Origin: Craterostigma plantagineum
Taxonomy: Eukaryota; Streptophyta; Magnoliopsida; Lamiales; Linderniaceae
Direction of reading: 5' to 3'
Assembly (NCBI GenBank): GCA_027422505.1
Contig: JAPQWV010000308.1
Location: 248,001-312,000 of the forward strand
DNA: 64,000 bases
Shown here piece after piece: positions 24,083 through 35,299 of this stretch; the first letter of the stretch is position 1; each line of letters starts with the position of its first letter. Made by a program: the position numbers and the translations under genes. The notes under the pieces were generated by a model. The model saw only the letters and a list, made by a program, of their open reading frames with translations. It was not told the origin of the DNA and ran no database searches.

Positions 24083-24402
24083 AGGGGAAATTTTCGTTCA
24101 GTCCCCTGTCAGGGTCTGAAATTTTTGTTCAGGCCCTGTCAGAAAAAAAATTAGTTTTAAGGACCCGATTGTTCAGTAACAATTTATTGGTATGCAGTAA
24201 CAATTCATTGTTCCCACAATAACAGTTCATTGTTATGAAAATAACAGAAAACGATCATCCGATAACAAATCATACACACTTTATAACAGTTGGTCCTTAT
24301 CTTTAAATTTTACGAAAAGTTGGTCCTTTAAACTAAAATTTCTTCTTAAAGGTCCTGAAAACTATTTTTAATCACTTTTGGGGCCTGAATGATAATTTAC
24401 AC
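24083..24402. repeat. R2 repeat family, copy B (21-bp punctuated)
   Basis: Same orientation and ends as the copy at 1.92 kb. TAACA words start at 24177, 24198, 24220, 24242, 24263 and 24284 (intervals 21, 22, 22, 21, 21). The spacers correspond unit by unit to copy A, with one unit duplicated in the middle. Confidence 0.65.
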
Positions 24403-24937
24403 TATAATAAACTTACCTTTTTCTATAGTAAATATATGATATGAATATATTATTGTAATAGGCGTGACGAATTGATTATTTTCATTTCCAATGAATGATG
24501 ACTCGTATTCTCCAGAAAATAGTTCCGTAAAAAGTATTATTTAATTTGCTTCGGAGATTACATGAGCGTTACATATTCGAAAGTGTAATTCCACAAAAGT
24601 CTACACTCTACAACGAAGATCACATATTGCGTGCTGCATATGTTGCGTGAATTTCTCTGTATATTTAATTTTTCTACTGTTGAGAATTGAATTTTCGTGT
24701 ATCAATTTGTTTTTCCTCACGTGAGTAATAAATAATCGAAAAGAATTATAAATGCGGTCATTAAATATATTACTTATTTGCTAGTTTAGCTTCACTGTAG
24801 TAATAATATTAAAAATATTTCACTGAGTTAATATCCGAACAAGATCTTTGATCATCGTTTTTTTTTTTTAATGATATAGGTCAGGAAACTATTTAGTCCT
24901 ATTTAATTCCGTGAATCAAATTAATGGGCAATAAAGG

Positions 24938-25934
24938 TGTTAGAAATCGTGAATTTAAAGAATTCAAATTAAACAATTTTGGTGATTGGACTAAAACTCA
25001 ACTGAGTATACTGGTTGGACATAGGTGAAACCGGATAACAGAAGCAGTTCACAGGAGCAACCAGCAACCGGATGAAGACTGCAAACGGAAGATCAGTGAA
25101 GACCGGATAGCAGATACCGGATGTGACACGTGGTCAAAGATTCAAAATTATTCAAGGCGCGGCAAGTTGAAGACTTCTGACATGCAATTAATGGAAGGCT
25201 GAAGAGCCAAGTTGAAGTCAAGCCAAGCTTAAAGAGGAATAAAGCAAATGCTACAAGATGAACTGCAACGAAGACCGGACAACACCCATTTCGGGTAAAG
25301 AGCATTTAATACACTGTCCGGTACAAGGAGCTATCTCACAACGGCTCCCTGCATCAAGCCCAACTATAAGAAGGAGAAAGGCATGATGAAGAAAAGATGC
25401 TCACCAATTTTAAGCGAAAAACGAGTGTATTCTAGCTTTCAAGCAATTAAGCAAGTAACATTTAGGTGTTGTCCTCACTGTTCGTAGACTAGTTTTCGGT
25501 TAGAAAGTGAGTTGTTCTCAAGGGACTGTAACAAGCTCTAGAAAGTAGACAGACTGTAAAAAGTTGTCTAAGCGGTGTCTGAGAGTTGAGTTAGCTGAGT
25601 ATAGCCGTGCGGGTTGTACGTTGTTAATCTAGCTAAAAAGGTTGAGCAACAGGAGTTGTAAAACCAAGTCTTCTAGTGTTACCTTCCTTACGGGAAGAAG
25701 GGGAGACGTAGGAGATTTTTGACTCCGAACTTCCAGAAACAAACTTGTGTTCCTTTGCATTCACACACACAAATCACATATTCCATCCGATCTTGTTTCA
25801 AAACTGACCGATCTGCTTCCGTACAAATCACACACGAAAATATCAAGGTACCGGTAGCTACCCTAACCGGTTGAGTACCGAAAAAGAGACAAGTGTTTAT
25901 TCACCCCCCTCTAAACACGTAACTGATCCTAACA
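24938..25934. mobile_element. Solo LTR, 997 bp
   Basis: Begins TGTTAGAAATC and ends CTAACA, so it has TG...CA termini with a 6-bp inverted TGTTAG/CTAACA. The 5-bp flanks AAAGG and AAAGT match at four positions. The string CACCCCCCTCTAAAC near its 3' end is typical of plant Ty1/copia LTRs on the sense strand. The first 350 bp carry several CCGGAT words. No internal retroelement sequence adjoins, so it is a solo LTR formed by LTR-LTR recombination. Its sequence is unrelated to the LTRs at 38.5 and 43.3 kb. Confidence 0.8.
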
Positions 25935-27065
25935 AAAGTAGGACATTATTCTAGCCCTACTTAATTTGTTCACGATTATCAGATGATTTAACTCAATTGA
26001 GTTGTTTTAAAATTATTTTTTCCAACCATATACGGGCTTCATCTTGGTGTCATATCCTATTCAACATCGTATTATATACTCACTATCATTATGATTTTGA
26101 TAAAACTATGTATTCATGTTTGGTCCAACAAGTTTAAATAATATAATTCTTAGTTTTAGGGTAATGAATAGTATATATATTAAATCATTCATATAAGCCA
26201 AAGCCTCTGATTAGAGCAGAAATATAGTCAGAAGCTCAACGCTGGTTCTCAGTTAAGGACAATATATAGCAATAGCAAAGACACTGTCTTAAGTCGATTC
26301 GATTCAGTTCTTCAGCTCAGTAAATATTTATTATTAGATAAGATTTAATGTATGGGATTTTGCGTAGGAAAAAGACCCAACCATGTTCAAAATAATGCCA
26401 ACTTTCTTATTCTCTTTTCAATTTTTTTTCTCCAATCAAATAATAAGTCAAGTGGCCCTCTAGACAAGGAGACCGTCGAAGTATGAGGACTATCTAAAAA
26501 TAACGTATCTTTTTTTCCTCCAATCTATATATGCATATATACGTATCTATATTTATATATAATGATATTTTTCTTAATCGATTTATATATAGATATTAGA
26601 TATGGGGTCCTTCTACATGTTCCCATGATAAAGACAATAAAACTTGGAAAAAGCTTGTGAACTTGGTTCTTTGATTTGATTGTTTGTTATAACAAAGGCC
26701 TTATTTTTCATATCTTAATTCAAGACATATCGTATATAAGATGTAAGAAAAGAAAAGAAGCTGTCGTAGTTCGGAAAAATAAACTGTCAAGAATCTCCAG
26801 CTAAAATGTCTAGTATTTTGCGAACAATATGAGTCTATGCTAAGTTGTAACTACCACAGTGACTGTCATTCGAACAAGGTTTTGCAACTAAAAAATACAT
26901 ATTTTACTTTCGTAATTCATTTTCCCTTTGATTGGGGTCTATGCTATGCTCTCTTCTCTTCATTTGAAAGATGTAGTGCTTCATCTTTAATTTCCGCTTA
27001 AAATAATTTGTTTTTTTTTCCTACACTTACTTTTTGCAGATGTATAATTAATTTATTATTTTTTC
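25935..27065. other. Intergenic, 1.1 kb
   Basis: AT-rich; no gene, RNA or element identified. Confidence 0.4.
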
Positions 27066-27490
27066 AGCGGACACCTACATATAAATATCTAATTGAATAA
27101 ATTTTTTATACATAGGTACTCATATCAAAAAATTTTACAGATAGGTACCCAATTTAATTTTTACCAGTTTCTTCAGTCATGCGGTAACTTCATGGGTGTG
27201 TATGGCGTACCATAACATGTTGATATATGGTACCTAAATGTGTTCGTACGGCGTACCTATATTTTAAATAGGGCGTACCTAAATATACTGTACGGCGTGC
27301 CATTATATATTATATAGGGTACCCAAATGTGTTGATATATGGTACCCGAATGTGTTGTATGGCGTACCTGCGACGGATTGGGTACCTATCTGCAAAAAAT
27401 TTATTCTGTTAAGTACCTACATATAAAAAAATCCTGACAGGTTACTAAATTACAAGTTTCTTTACATAAAGATATTTATGTATAAAGACC
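27066..27490. repeat. R1 repeat family, full copy (inverted relative to 52.5 kb)
   Basis: About 425 bp. GTAC words (one is GTGC) start at 27207, 27230, 27253, 27275, 27297, 27319, 27342 and 27364: intervals 23, 23, 22, 22, 22, 23, 22. Then come 18 and 31 bp steps to the end, 27382 and 27413. The two termini are imperfect inverted repeats built around AGATAGGTACC. It matches the 52.5 kb copy over its whole length and preserves the empty site for the hAT insertion there. Confidence 0.75.
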
Positions 27491-29330
27491 CCTTTTTTCG
27501 GGGTTTGATCTGTTATTTAAATGACGAGCAATATATATTGGAAAAACCCTGCTAAGCATTTACTTCAAAATTAATATTGATTGGACAAAAGACAAAAGCT
27601 AGATATATAGGATATATAATAATAAGGGGATATAGATAATGATAAACAAGACAAGCTTTAAATGAGGTTAGAATATCAAAATGTGAGCTGTTTATGAGGC
27701 CTTGCATTAATCTTTGACTTATACCCCACCTCAAGATTTTTCGATAAAGAAATAAACAATAATGAAAAGTTCTATTTTTCCTGAGAAAAATACTCGAGTG
27801 TACTACTTGGACTTCTTAATAGGATCCATCAAAATGTACTCTTCTCTGAGTTTCAGAATAGAGAGATCTGATCTTTCCTTTCGCTGAAATCAGTAAATGA
27901 AGAAATGTAATAACTGGGACAGAAGCAGCTATACATCACATCAGTTGCAATAATCATTACAAATTTATCACAGATAGATGTATATATATTCAGGTTAAAA
28001 TTAGAACGATGGAAGCCCATTTTCACCAATTATTGCAATAACCATATTTTTTTGTTTCATACATATATATTTCCTTTTGATGCCAAGAGAACCCTTTCTT
28101 TTTTAAACGATAGAAATAGTTGAAAATATTGCACTCCTTAGGGAACCAAAGTTCATAAATTTTCTCCATGGCATGGATAGCAATGGGCTAAAATTCGAGA
28201 CTGTCGTTGAACGTACTACAATGTTTTTATTTTTTAATTCTAATGTATACATGTTAGAAAATACCAAGATGGTCCTAAGTACTTACTACACGCTAGAGTT
28301 TACTACAAGAACAATCAAAAACTCGTCAGCCAATAGCATCTCGACACGTGTTTGTAGTTGGGAGGAAGAAGACGACTAACAATGCCAACGTTATAATGAC
28401 GCACTGTAGAAAGTATATGGTAATAATATTCATTGCCTGCCCTTTCATTGAATTGCATTAAAAACGTTTGCAGTAAATATTTTCCCAAGTTTTTGTTTCT
28501 AATGCTCGTATTATTTATTCATATTTGTTTTTTTTCAAATCCAAACTCCTATCTTTTTTCCACCGAACAGAGTCACTCGCACTTCGCATGCCTTGACCGA
28601 AAATTTTAATATTACATAAGGAGTACGGTAATATATTAAAATATCTATTTTAAAACACGGTCCAACTATTAGCAAAACATAGGTACTACGTACAACTCGT
28701 GTAAATAAGTGGGTCACGGTACCTTCGTGGCTTTCCTATGTTATTGCAAGCATATTGATTTATATATATCCGTCTATTTAGTTTGCTAGATTTTAATCCA
28801 ATAGAAATGAAAATAATAACTGCCCAAAGTTCCTCACGTGAACACATATCATTACATAAACTTGCCAAAGTGGCTCAAATTACCAAGAACACCAGCTTTT
28901 TCGTCCTTTTTTTCGTATCTTTTTCTTTCCATTGCAGATTAAATTGTCTTTTTTCATTAACTACTTATGGGAAAATTAACGTATGAGAAACACAAATAAT
29001 CATAGACTCCATTAATAATACAAACTAATATTACAATTTTCACAGCATTTTTGGCCGTACAAACACACACACACACACATACAAATGGCCGTCGTCGTCG
29101 TCACAAACCAAAAACCCTGTGAAAATCGCATACCATCTTCAACGCTTTTTAACTATTACAACACACCACAAATCCCAAACTGCAAAGAACACACATTAGT
29201 TCAAGGAAAACAAACAAGTAAATGTGCTAAACACCAAACACTGCAAGCAAACTATAACCCTACTAACGAAATAAACTGTAAATTAAAACTAGATATTATA
29301 GTCAGAGGACATGAGAATCTACTATCTAAT
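27491..29330. other. Intergenic, 1.8 kb
   Basis: No coding region was found. Part next to 29330 should be the 3' UTR of the minus-strand ovate gene. Confidence 0.4.
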
Positions 29331-30005
29331 CTAGTAGTCACGTGAGAACCACGTGCCATGCACGCCTGCCGCCGGAGAGGCGTGGCTCGAGCCGTAAGAA
29401 GCATATCCGCCGCCGTTGGAGGAGGAGGAGGAGTAGACGCCGTTCCATATCTCCGTGAAGGCACGTACGATAATCCCATGGTAGTACGGCGAGTTTAGCT
29501 GCAAAAAGCAGTTGAGAAGCTCCTTCAAGTCCTCCTTGTTGTAAATCTCCCTCTCCAAAATCATCTGAAGCATCGACTGCCTGAAATCGAGGTAAGGGTC
29601 GTCGGAGTCCTTCTCCACCGCCACGCTTCCGCCGCCTATCCGCCCGAAGCCCTGTACGGCCTTGAGGCTCCTCACGTCGTCTTCGTCGTCTTTCGCCGGA
29701 GGAGAGTTGCACTTGTAGCCGTCGTAGTAGCAGTAGTCGGTGGTCGCCGTGTTGTTGCTGCTCTCGGTTGAGAATGCCGCCGCTGTGGTGGCCGTCGTCG
29801 TCGTCGTGGTGGAGGAAGAAGCGGCGGAGGAGCAGCGGTTGTTGCGGGGGCGGAGGCTGTGGTGGCTGGCGGTGGTGCGGCGGGCGGGGCGGGGGTGGAA
29901 GAAGGCGGAGAGCTTAGGCCGGCGGCAGAGGCCGCTTGAGCAGCCTAGGCTGATGGCGGTGGTGTTGACGGCGGCGTATTTTTTCTTGGACGACGACGAC
30001 GACAT
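29331..30005 (-). CDS. Ovate family protein (OFP6/7/8-like)
   Basis: Single exon, 224 residues, started at MSSSSSKKK (30005). A longer in-frame start at 30110 adds 35 residues unlike known OFP starts. The N-terminus has the CRRPKLSAFFHPRP motif shared by this subgroup. Low-complexity Ser/Thr/Ala follows. The OFP domain lies at about residues 129-190: DPYLDFRQSMLQMI, then LKELLNCFLQLNSPYYHG and VRAFTEIWNGV. It converges with the other ovate gene at 21.7 kb. The two belong to different OFP subgroups, so this is not a recent tandem copy. Confidence 0.9.
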   Translation of the reverse strand: MSSSSSKKKYAAVNTTAISLGCSSGLCRRPKLSAFFHPRPARRTTASHHSLRPRNNRCSSAASSSTTTTTTATTAAAFSTESSNNTATTDYCYYDGYKCNSPPAKDDEDDVRSLKAVQGFGRIGGGSVAVEKDSDDPYLDFRQSMLQMILEREIYNKEDLKELLNCFLQLNSPYYHGIIVRAFTEIWNGVYSSSSSNGGGYASYGSSHASPAAGVHGTWFSRDY

Positions 30006-30718
30006 TGCGTTTTTGTTGAAGGGGATGAGGGGCTTAATCGTCTTTTCCGTCTTTGAGAGTTTTGAGGATATTATGCTGTTGTGCAGCGTTGTGTGTAATA
30101 AGTTGTGCATGTGAGCCTTTTGAAGGGGACCTTTTAAGCGTGTGAGTGTGTGTTTGTGTGTGTGTTTATTTATTAAGTTTTTTTATTTTAATAATCTTTC
30201 TTGAATCTGTAATCTGATTATCTGGTGCACATAATCGTTACGCCTGTATTTTACTACTTTATCATGAAGTCAGTGCTACCATAACTATAAATAAGAAAGG
30301 AAGATATAATTATTTGCAAGTGCCTGCACTGCATGCGATTTTTCATTTAATTATATAGAAATAAATCTGGAAATTCGTGGTCAAATCTTTTGATTACACA
30401 TGCATGTTGAGAGAAAGTCTTTAATTATTCATGCATTATATATAATGTAAGTATTAAAATAATAAGTACATTGTGCGGTTTATATAAAAATAACGTTTAG
30501 AATTATGAGCTGTCATTACAAGAATTAGATCTGAATTACAAGAATTAGGAAGCTTCTGTTCTGTTTGTCAGATGGCCAATTTTCTCCATTGTTTAATCCA
30601 ACTTTTAAATTACATTGCATTATTCATCATTCGGCCCGAAGAATCGTTTTGTTAAGAATATGGGCCGCTCTTCTTGGGTCCATCATTAATGCCTACTTAC
30701 TAATTTTACATCTTAAAT
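30006..30718. other. Promoter side of the ovate gene
   Basis: GT-rich dinucleotide tract just upstream of the gene (about 30.14-30.17 kb), then AT-rich DNA. No further feature. Confidence 0.35.
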
Positions 30719-31160
30719 TAAATAAATAAGGGAATACCACTGATTATCTTAAATTATTTTGCAAAATTGATTCAGACATAATTTTTTAGGCGTGAGCCTT
30801 GTTAATTGCTAATGGAATTCTAGAAATGACTAAAAACGGTTCCTGACACATAAAAATCACATTTGCAGCTTTTTAAAATCACGACATTATAAGTCAATTG
30901 TATCTACCTTGGAAACACATTGGACGCCAATTGGGAAAGCCCTAAACACAGTGGTACCATCAAGAATTGAAAAATACTTTGGGTACCAATTGAAAAAGTC
31001 TTAAATACCGGGGTACCTAACGAAACTGAAATAACTTTGGGCACTAGCTGAAAAAGCCTAAAATACAGGGGTACCGAGTGGAATTCCCCTTAGATAAATA
31101 AGGGAATATCACGGATTATCTTAAATTATTTTGGAAAATTGATTCAGACATAATTTTTAG
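30719..31160. repeat. About 70-bp direct repeat enclosing a GTAC-punctuated block
   Basis: A segment with the string GGGAATA(C/T)CAC(T/G)GATTATC, about 70 bp, occurs at about 30.72 kb and again at about 31.09 kb. Between them, GGTACC-type words at about 30.95-31.08 kb recur about every 29 bp within a 58-bp period. The second direct repeat abuts the R2 copy at 31.16 kb. Confidence 0.6.
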
Positions 31161-31515
31161 GGGCATTTTCATTTCAGACCCCCACATAACTATCATTTAG
31201 GATTAAGGCCCTCTTGGCAAAACATTTAATTTTAAGGACCCATTTTCTGCAAGTACCACTTCATTGCTCTTTCATACCAGTATGTTTAAATTTTGTAACA
31301 CAAAACCATAACTCGGTACCAGTTTATGATCATCAGATACCGGTTTATTTTCTGCAGTACCACTTCATTGCTCTGACATACCAGTATGTTGAAATTTGTA
31401 ACACAAAACGACATTCTATACCAATTTATATATCTTTCATTTTTTTATACCACACAAAAGGGGTCCTTTAACCTAAAAATTTTCCAAACAGGGCCTGATT
31501 TCGAATTGACCCTAA
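31159..31515. repeat. R2 repeat family, copy C with TACCA words
   Basis: The ends resemble those of copies A and B (TTTAAGGACCC at the left, GGTCCTTTA and GGGCCTGAT at the right). The internal word is mostly TACCA instead of TAACA. Words start at 31254, 31275, 31296, 31317, 31338, 31358, 31379, 31399 and 31419 (intervals 20-21). The unit order repeats once inside the element: CTTCATTGCTCT spacer, then GTATGTT spacer, then CAAAAC spacer. Confidence 0.6.
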
Positions 31516-31717
31516 TTTTTATTCTGTCGTCACGGATAATTTTATCTGTTAACAGGGTTTTGGGGTTTAAAATAGGTTGAAAACCAATATATATAAATCT
31601 TATCTCCTAAAAGAAAAAAAAGAAAAAGAAAATCTTATCTCCACTTTTATCTTCTTCTTCTCCGTCCTCCCTCAACTGAACTTCCATTGTTGCAGTAACA
31701 GTTAAACGAAGGGAAAT

Positions 31718-33019
31718 ATGTCGTCATCTTCTCCAATTATATCATCAGCCATTACCACTTCTTCGAAGTGCTCATCTCCTCCAATCACATCTTCTCACGA
31801 TCATCGTCTGCTCAATCGCATTCACTCCCTCAGTTTCTTCCCTCATTACAGCAAACGTAAACCCGTCATAATTAAGCTCAACTGCAGAAACCCTTTCGAC
31901 CTCTGCAACTATTCTTCGTTCTCCGCCCACTGCACCATATCACCTGAGAACGGCGTTCTACACCAAGAAGAAGAAGAAGTGGCAGTTGAAGGAGAAGAAA
32001 AAGCAGGTGATGACGTGGCACAATCCGCCGAGGATGGAGGGAGATTGTACGTCGGCAACCTTCCCTTTACCATGACTTCATCTCAGCTGTCTGAGATCTT
32101 CGCTGAGGCCGGCCACGTTGTTTCCGTAGAGGTAACAAAATAGAAAAAGAAAAGAAAAAATATTTCGTTTGAAATAATTCGCATCTCTCATTCAATAATC
32201 ATTATTCTTCTCCATGAAAAAGATCGTGTACAACAGAGTCACAGACAGAAGCCGAGGTTTCGCATTTGTCACCATGGCGACCGTCGAAGAAGCCAAAGAA
32301 GCCATTCGTCTCTTCGACGGAGCTGTAAGTTCGAAGGGCCATTCATCATCGACTTATGTGAAATTAATGTTTGTAAATTAATTGGCAAAGATATGTCGAA
32401 TATCTAGTAAAATAATGGGCCGGATAGGGTTAAAGCATTGGCCGGTGTTTGTTGGGTTATACTCAATTGGGTAGACAAGACAAAAACTAAACTACTATAT
32501 GCAATTTCCAGCTTATTGGAGGTCGTACGGCAAAAGTAAACTTCCCGGAGGTTCCGAGGGGAGGCGAAAGGGAGGTATTGAGGCCGAAGATTAGCAGCAA
32601 CAACCAAGGCGGATACATCGACAGCCCACATAAGATATACGCCGGAAACCTAAGCTGGAGCCTGACGTCCCAAGGCCTTAGGGAGGCGTTCGAAGGGCAT
32701 GAGGGCTTTTTAGGGGCCAAAGTCATCTACGAGAGGGAGTCGGGGAGGTCCCGAGGGTTCGGTTTCATTACATTCTCGTCCCGAAGGGAGATGGAACTCG
32801 CCATGGACGCACTGAATGGAGTGGTAATGATGATAAATTAGTCGATTTTTTTGCGCAAAACACTACGTTTCGGCGTATTTTAGGACTAACTATTTCGTCT
32901 GTGAGTTTTTGGTATAGGAATTACAGGGTCGGCCTTTGCGGTTGAGCTTCTCGGAGCAAAAAGTGGATGCTGAAGTTGATCGTCGGGATGAGGCGCTCTC
33001 CGGCGCAAGCACGGGATGA
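31718..33019 (+). CDS. Chloroplast ribonucleoprotein with two RRMs (cpRNP, 31-33 kDa type)
   Basis: Four exons: 31718-32131, 32223-32324, 32512-32823 and 32918-33019, joining to 309 residues. cpRNPs bind plastid mRNAs in the stroma and support their stability, processing and editing. Residues 1-75 or so are Ser/Thr-rich with basic residues and look like a transit peptide. An acidic Glu-rich stretch follows at about 84-106. RRM1 (about 109-187) has RNP2 LYVGNL and RNP1 RGFAFVTM. RRM2 (about 212-290) has RNP2 IYAGNL and RNP1 RGFGFITF. The tail is short. Length, order and spacing fit the family. The last intron ends at TATAG before GAATTACAG; a further AG 9 nt on gives a possible alternative. 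Confidence 0.92.
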
Positions 33020-33591
33020 ATCCACTCTTATGTTGTGTTCTATGTATCCGATTTGCGTTCGAGGATGTAACTTTTTTATACGCTATAGAGCCGTGCTATA
33101 GAGTTCGACACATGATCGTTAGGAGGTATCTGTTACCACTCTCTAGTCTCCAAACTTCCGATTAAAATTTAATATGAAGCGAATTTGAACCTCAATGTCG
33201 GCCGTGGGACGATCCTGACTTTCAGTAGGACTAATTCTATACTGGCTGTCGACACAATTTGTTTTCCGACCAGTCCTTATTAGACTCCAAGCTCTAGCGA
33301 GACAAAACGACTTTGAGCCTAAAGTCTAAACAGATGACGAAAGATAAAAGAGTTCAAGTGAGATTAGAACACATTACTTTTTCGTGAAGATATCGTGTGC
33401 CCGACCACTCTCTAGCTAGGAAACGGAACAAATGAAATAAATTAGATATGTTTATCAGAAAATCAAATGAAATAATAATAATTTTAGGATTTAGTGGAAT
33501 TTGTAATTAAAATTTTTTAATACAAATAAAATAAAAAATCTTAGATTTTCCGCTTGTCAAGGATATGAGGTGCGATAAAAAGTGGGACTTA
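33020..33591. other. cpRNP 3' UTR and intergenic
   Basis: No gene or repeat identified beyond the likely 3' UTR. Confidence 0.35.
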
Positions 33592-33959
33592 GAGCATTTC
33601 CAACCAATAGCATAAAAATAAAGTTAATCTTACACAAAAATACAGTTGCTACAGTGCTTTTACTACCCATAAATTTTGTTTTCAACGCTGGTTTTTACTC
33701 CAACCCAGCAACTCTATTTTCTACACTAAAAAATAATATATAGGTTCATATCGTTATTAACAATTTAAAATAAGTTTTAAAATAGAAAATAAATTAAAAA
33801 TTAAAACTCTAGTTTTGTGTTGAAAATTGTGTGTACTCTAGATCAAGAGTATCTCTGCAGATCAACACAATATTGGTATTAGATATAGAGTTCCATTGGA
33901 GCAAAGACGTACTCTATTTTTGTGTTTTACACAAAATCAAGTACCCATTGCAGATGCTA
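33592..33959. mobile_element. Candidate Tourist-like MITE, 368 bp
   Basis: Left end GAGCATTTCCAACCA pairs, inverted, with right end ATTGCAGATGCTA. TTA flanks both sides (33589-33591 and 33960-33962), as expected for PIF/Harbinger insertions. The interior is AT-rich and non-coding, with a second inner pair around the CACAAAA words. Confidence 0.5.
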
Positions 33960-34372
33960 TTACGTTTATTAGGTCCGACGTGAAACTTAGGAACATTAAG
34001 TTACGTTATTATTAATTAGTTCCTAAGCAATCCAAATTAAAGACATGATTGCTGCAGTTCAACTTCCACGATACTTCCACCCTCATCTCACAGTCATTCA
34101 ACATCGTTGACTTTTCTCTCTCAACCCCACCAAACAAACACTTCCTCCATTCCAATTAAAAGAAAAAAATATATATATAGACCCTCCGAAAATAAAAAAA
34201 TAATAAAATATATAGAATATAAAAGCAAACGAGACCACACGGTAACCATATTTGACGAGTCTTCTTCTTTACCAATTCAACTCGCCTGCCATAGCCAAAC
34301 CCATTATTATACCTTAACCCGATATCTTAATCTCTCTCCATCTCTCTCTCTCTCTCTCTCCCTCCTAAAACT

Positions 34373-35299
34373 ATGAACGATCTCTTCTCAGGCTCCTTCT
34401 CACGCTTCCGCGAGAACCAAGACCAGTCTCCGCCGCCGCCCAACTCCCACGTCATCGAGATGTCCTCAGGCGGCGGCGGCGGATCCGCCGGCGTCAACCT
34501 CGACCGCTTCTTCGAAGACGTGGAGTCAATCAAGGACGAATTCCGCGACTTAGAATCGCTCTACGCCCACCTCCAATCCTCACACGAGCAGAGCAAAACC
34601 CTACACAACGCCGCCGCCGTGAAGGACCTCAGATCGAAGATGGACAAGGACGTCTCCTCCTCCCTGAAGAAGGCAAAGCTCGTCAAAGTCCGCCTAGAAG
34701 CCCTCGACCGCTCCAACGCCGCCAATCGGAGCCTCCCCGGCTGCGGGCCTGGGAGCTCCTCCGATCGGACGAGAACGTCGGTGGTCAACGGCCTGAGGAA
34801 GAAGCTCCAGGACATCATGAATAGGTTCAACGACCTCCGGCGAAGGATGGGGTCCGAGTACAGGGAGACCGTACAGCGGCGGTACTTCACCGTCACCGGC
34901 GAGAATCCCGCCGAGGATGTCCTGGACAGGCTTATAGAGACCGGCGAGAGCGAGACTTTTCTTCAGAAGGCGATCCAAGAGCAGGGGCGCGGCCAGGTTA
35001 TGGACGCCGTCGCCGAGATTCAGGAGAGGCACGACGCCGTCAGGGAACTGGAGAGGAACCTCGGCGAGCTTCACCAGGTTTTCATGGACATGGCGGTGCT
35101 TGTGCAGAGCCAGGGCGAGCAGCTCGACGATATCGAGAGCCACGTCAATAGGGCCAACTCCTTCGTACGCGGCGGCGCGGCGCAGTTGGAGGTGGCTAGG
35201 AAGCATCAGAAGAATTCGAGGAAGTGGGCTTGCTTTGGTATCATAATTTTGCTTATTATTATCTTGATTATTGTTTTGCCACTTGTGTTGAAGAAGTGA
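34373..35299 (+). CDS. Plasma-membrane syntaxin, SYP12 group (Qa-SNARE)
   Basis: Single exon, 308 residues. SYP12 syntaxins drive vesicle fusion at the plasma membrane in secretion and pathogen-induced papillae. The protein starts MNDLFSGSFSRFR, as in SYP121/122/124. The Habc region runs from about 40 to 165 and includes SLPGCGPGSSSDRTRTSV. The linker has YRETVQRRYFTVTGE. The SNARE helix (about 215-275) includes HQVFMDMAVLVQSQGEQLDD, with the zero-layer Gln in SQGEQ. A C-terminal anchor of about 22 hydrophobic residues is followed by only a few residues ending LKK, a tail shorter than that of SYP121. The subgroup member is therefore uncertain. The 5' leader has a (CT)n run at about 34.34-34.36 kb. 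Confidence 0.93.
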   Translation: MNDLFSGSFSRFRENQDQSPPPPNSHVIEMSSGGGGGSAGVNLDRFFEDVESIKDEFRDLESLYAHLQSSHEQSKTLHNAAAVKDLRSKMDKDVSSSLKKAKLVKVRLEALDRSNAANRSLPGCGPGSSSDRTRTSVVNGLRKKLQDIMNRFNDLRRRMGSEYRETVQRRYFTVTGENPAEDVLDRLIETGESETFLQKAIQEQGRGQVMDAVAEIQERHDAVRELERNLGELHQVFMDMAVLVQSQGEQLDDIESHVNRANSFVRGGAAQLEVARKHQKNSRKWACFGIIILLIIILIIVLPLVLKK

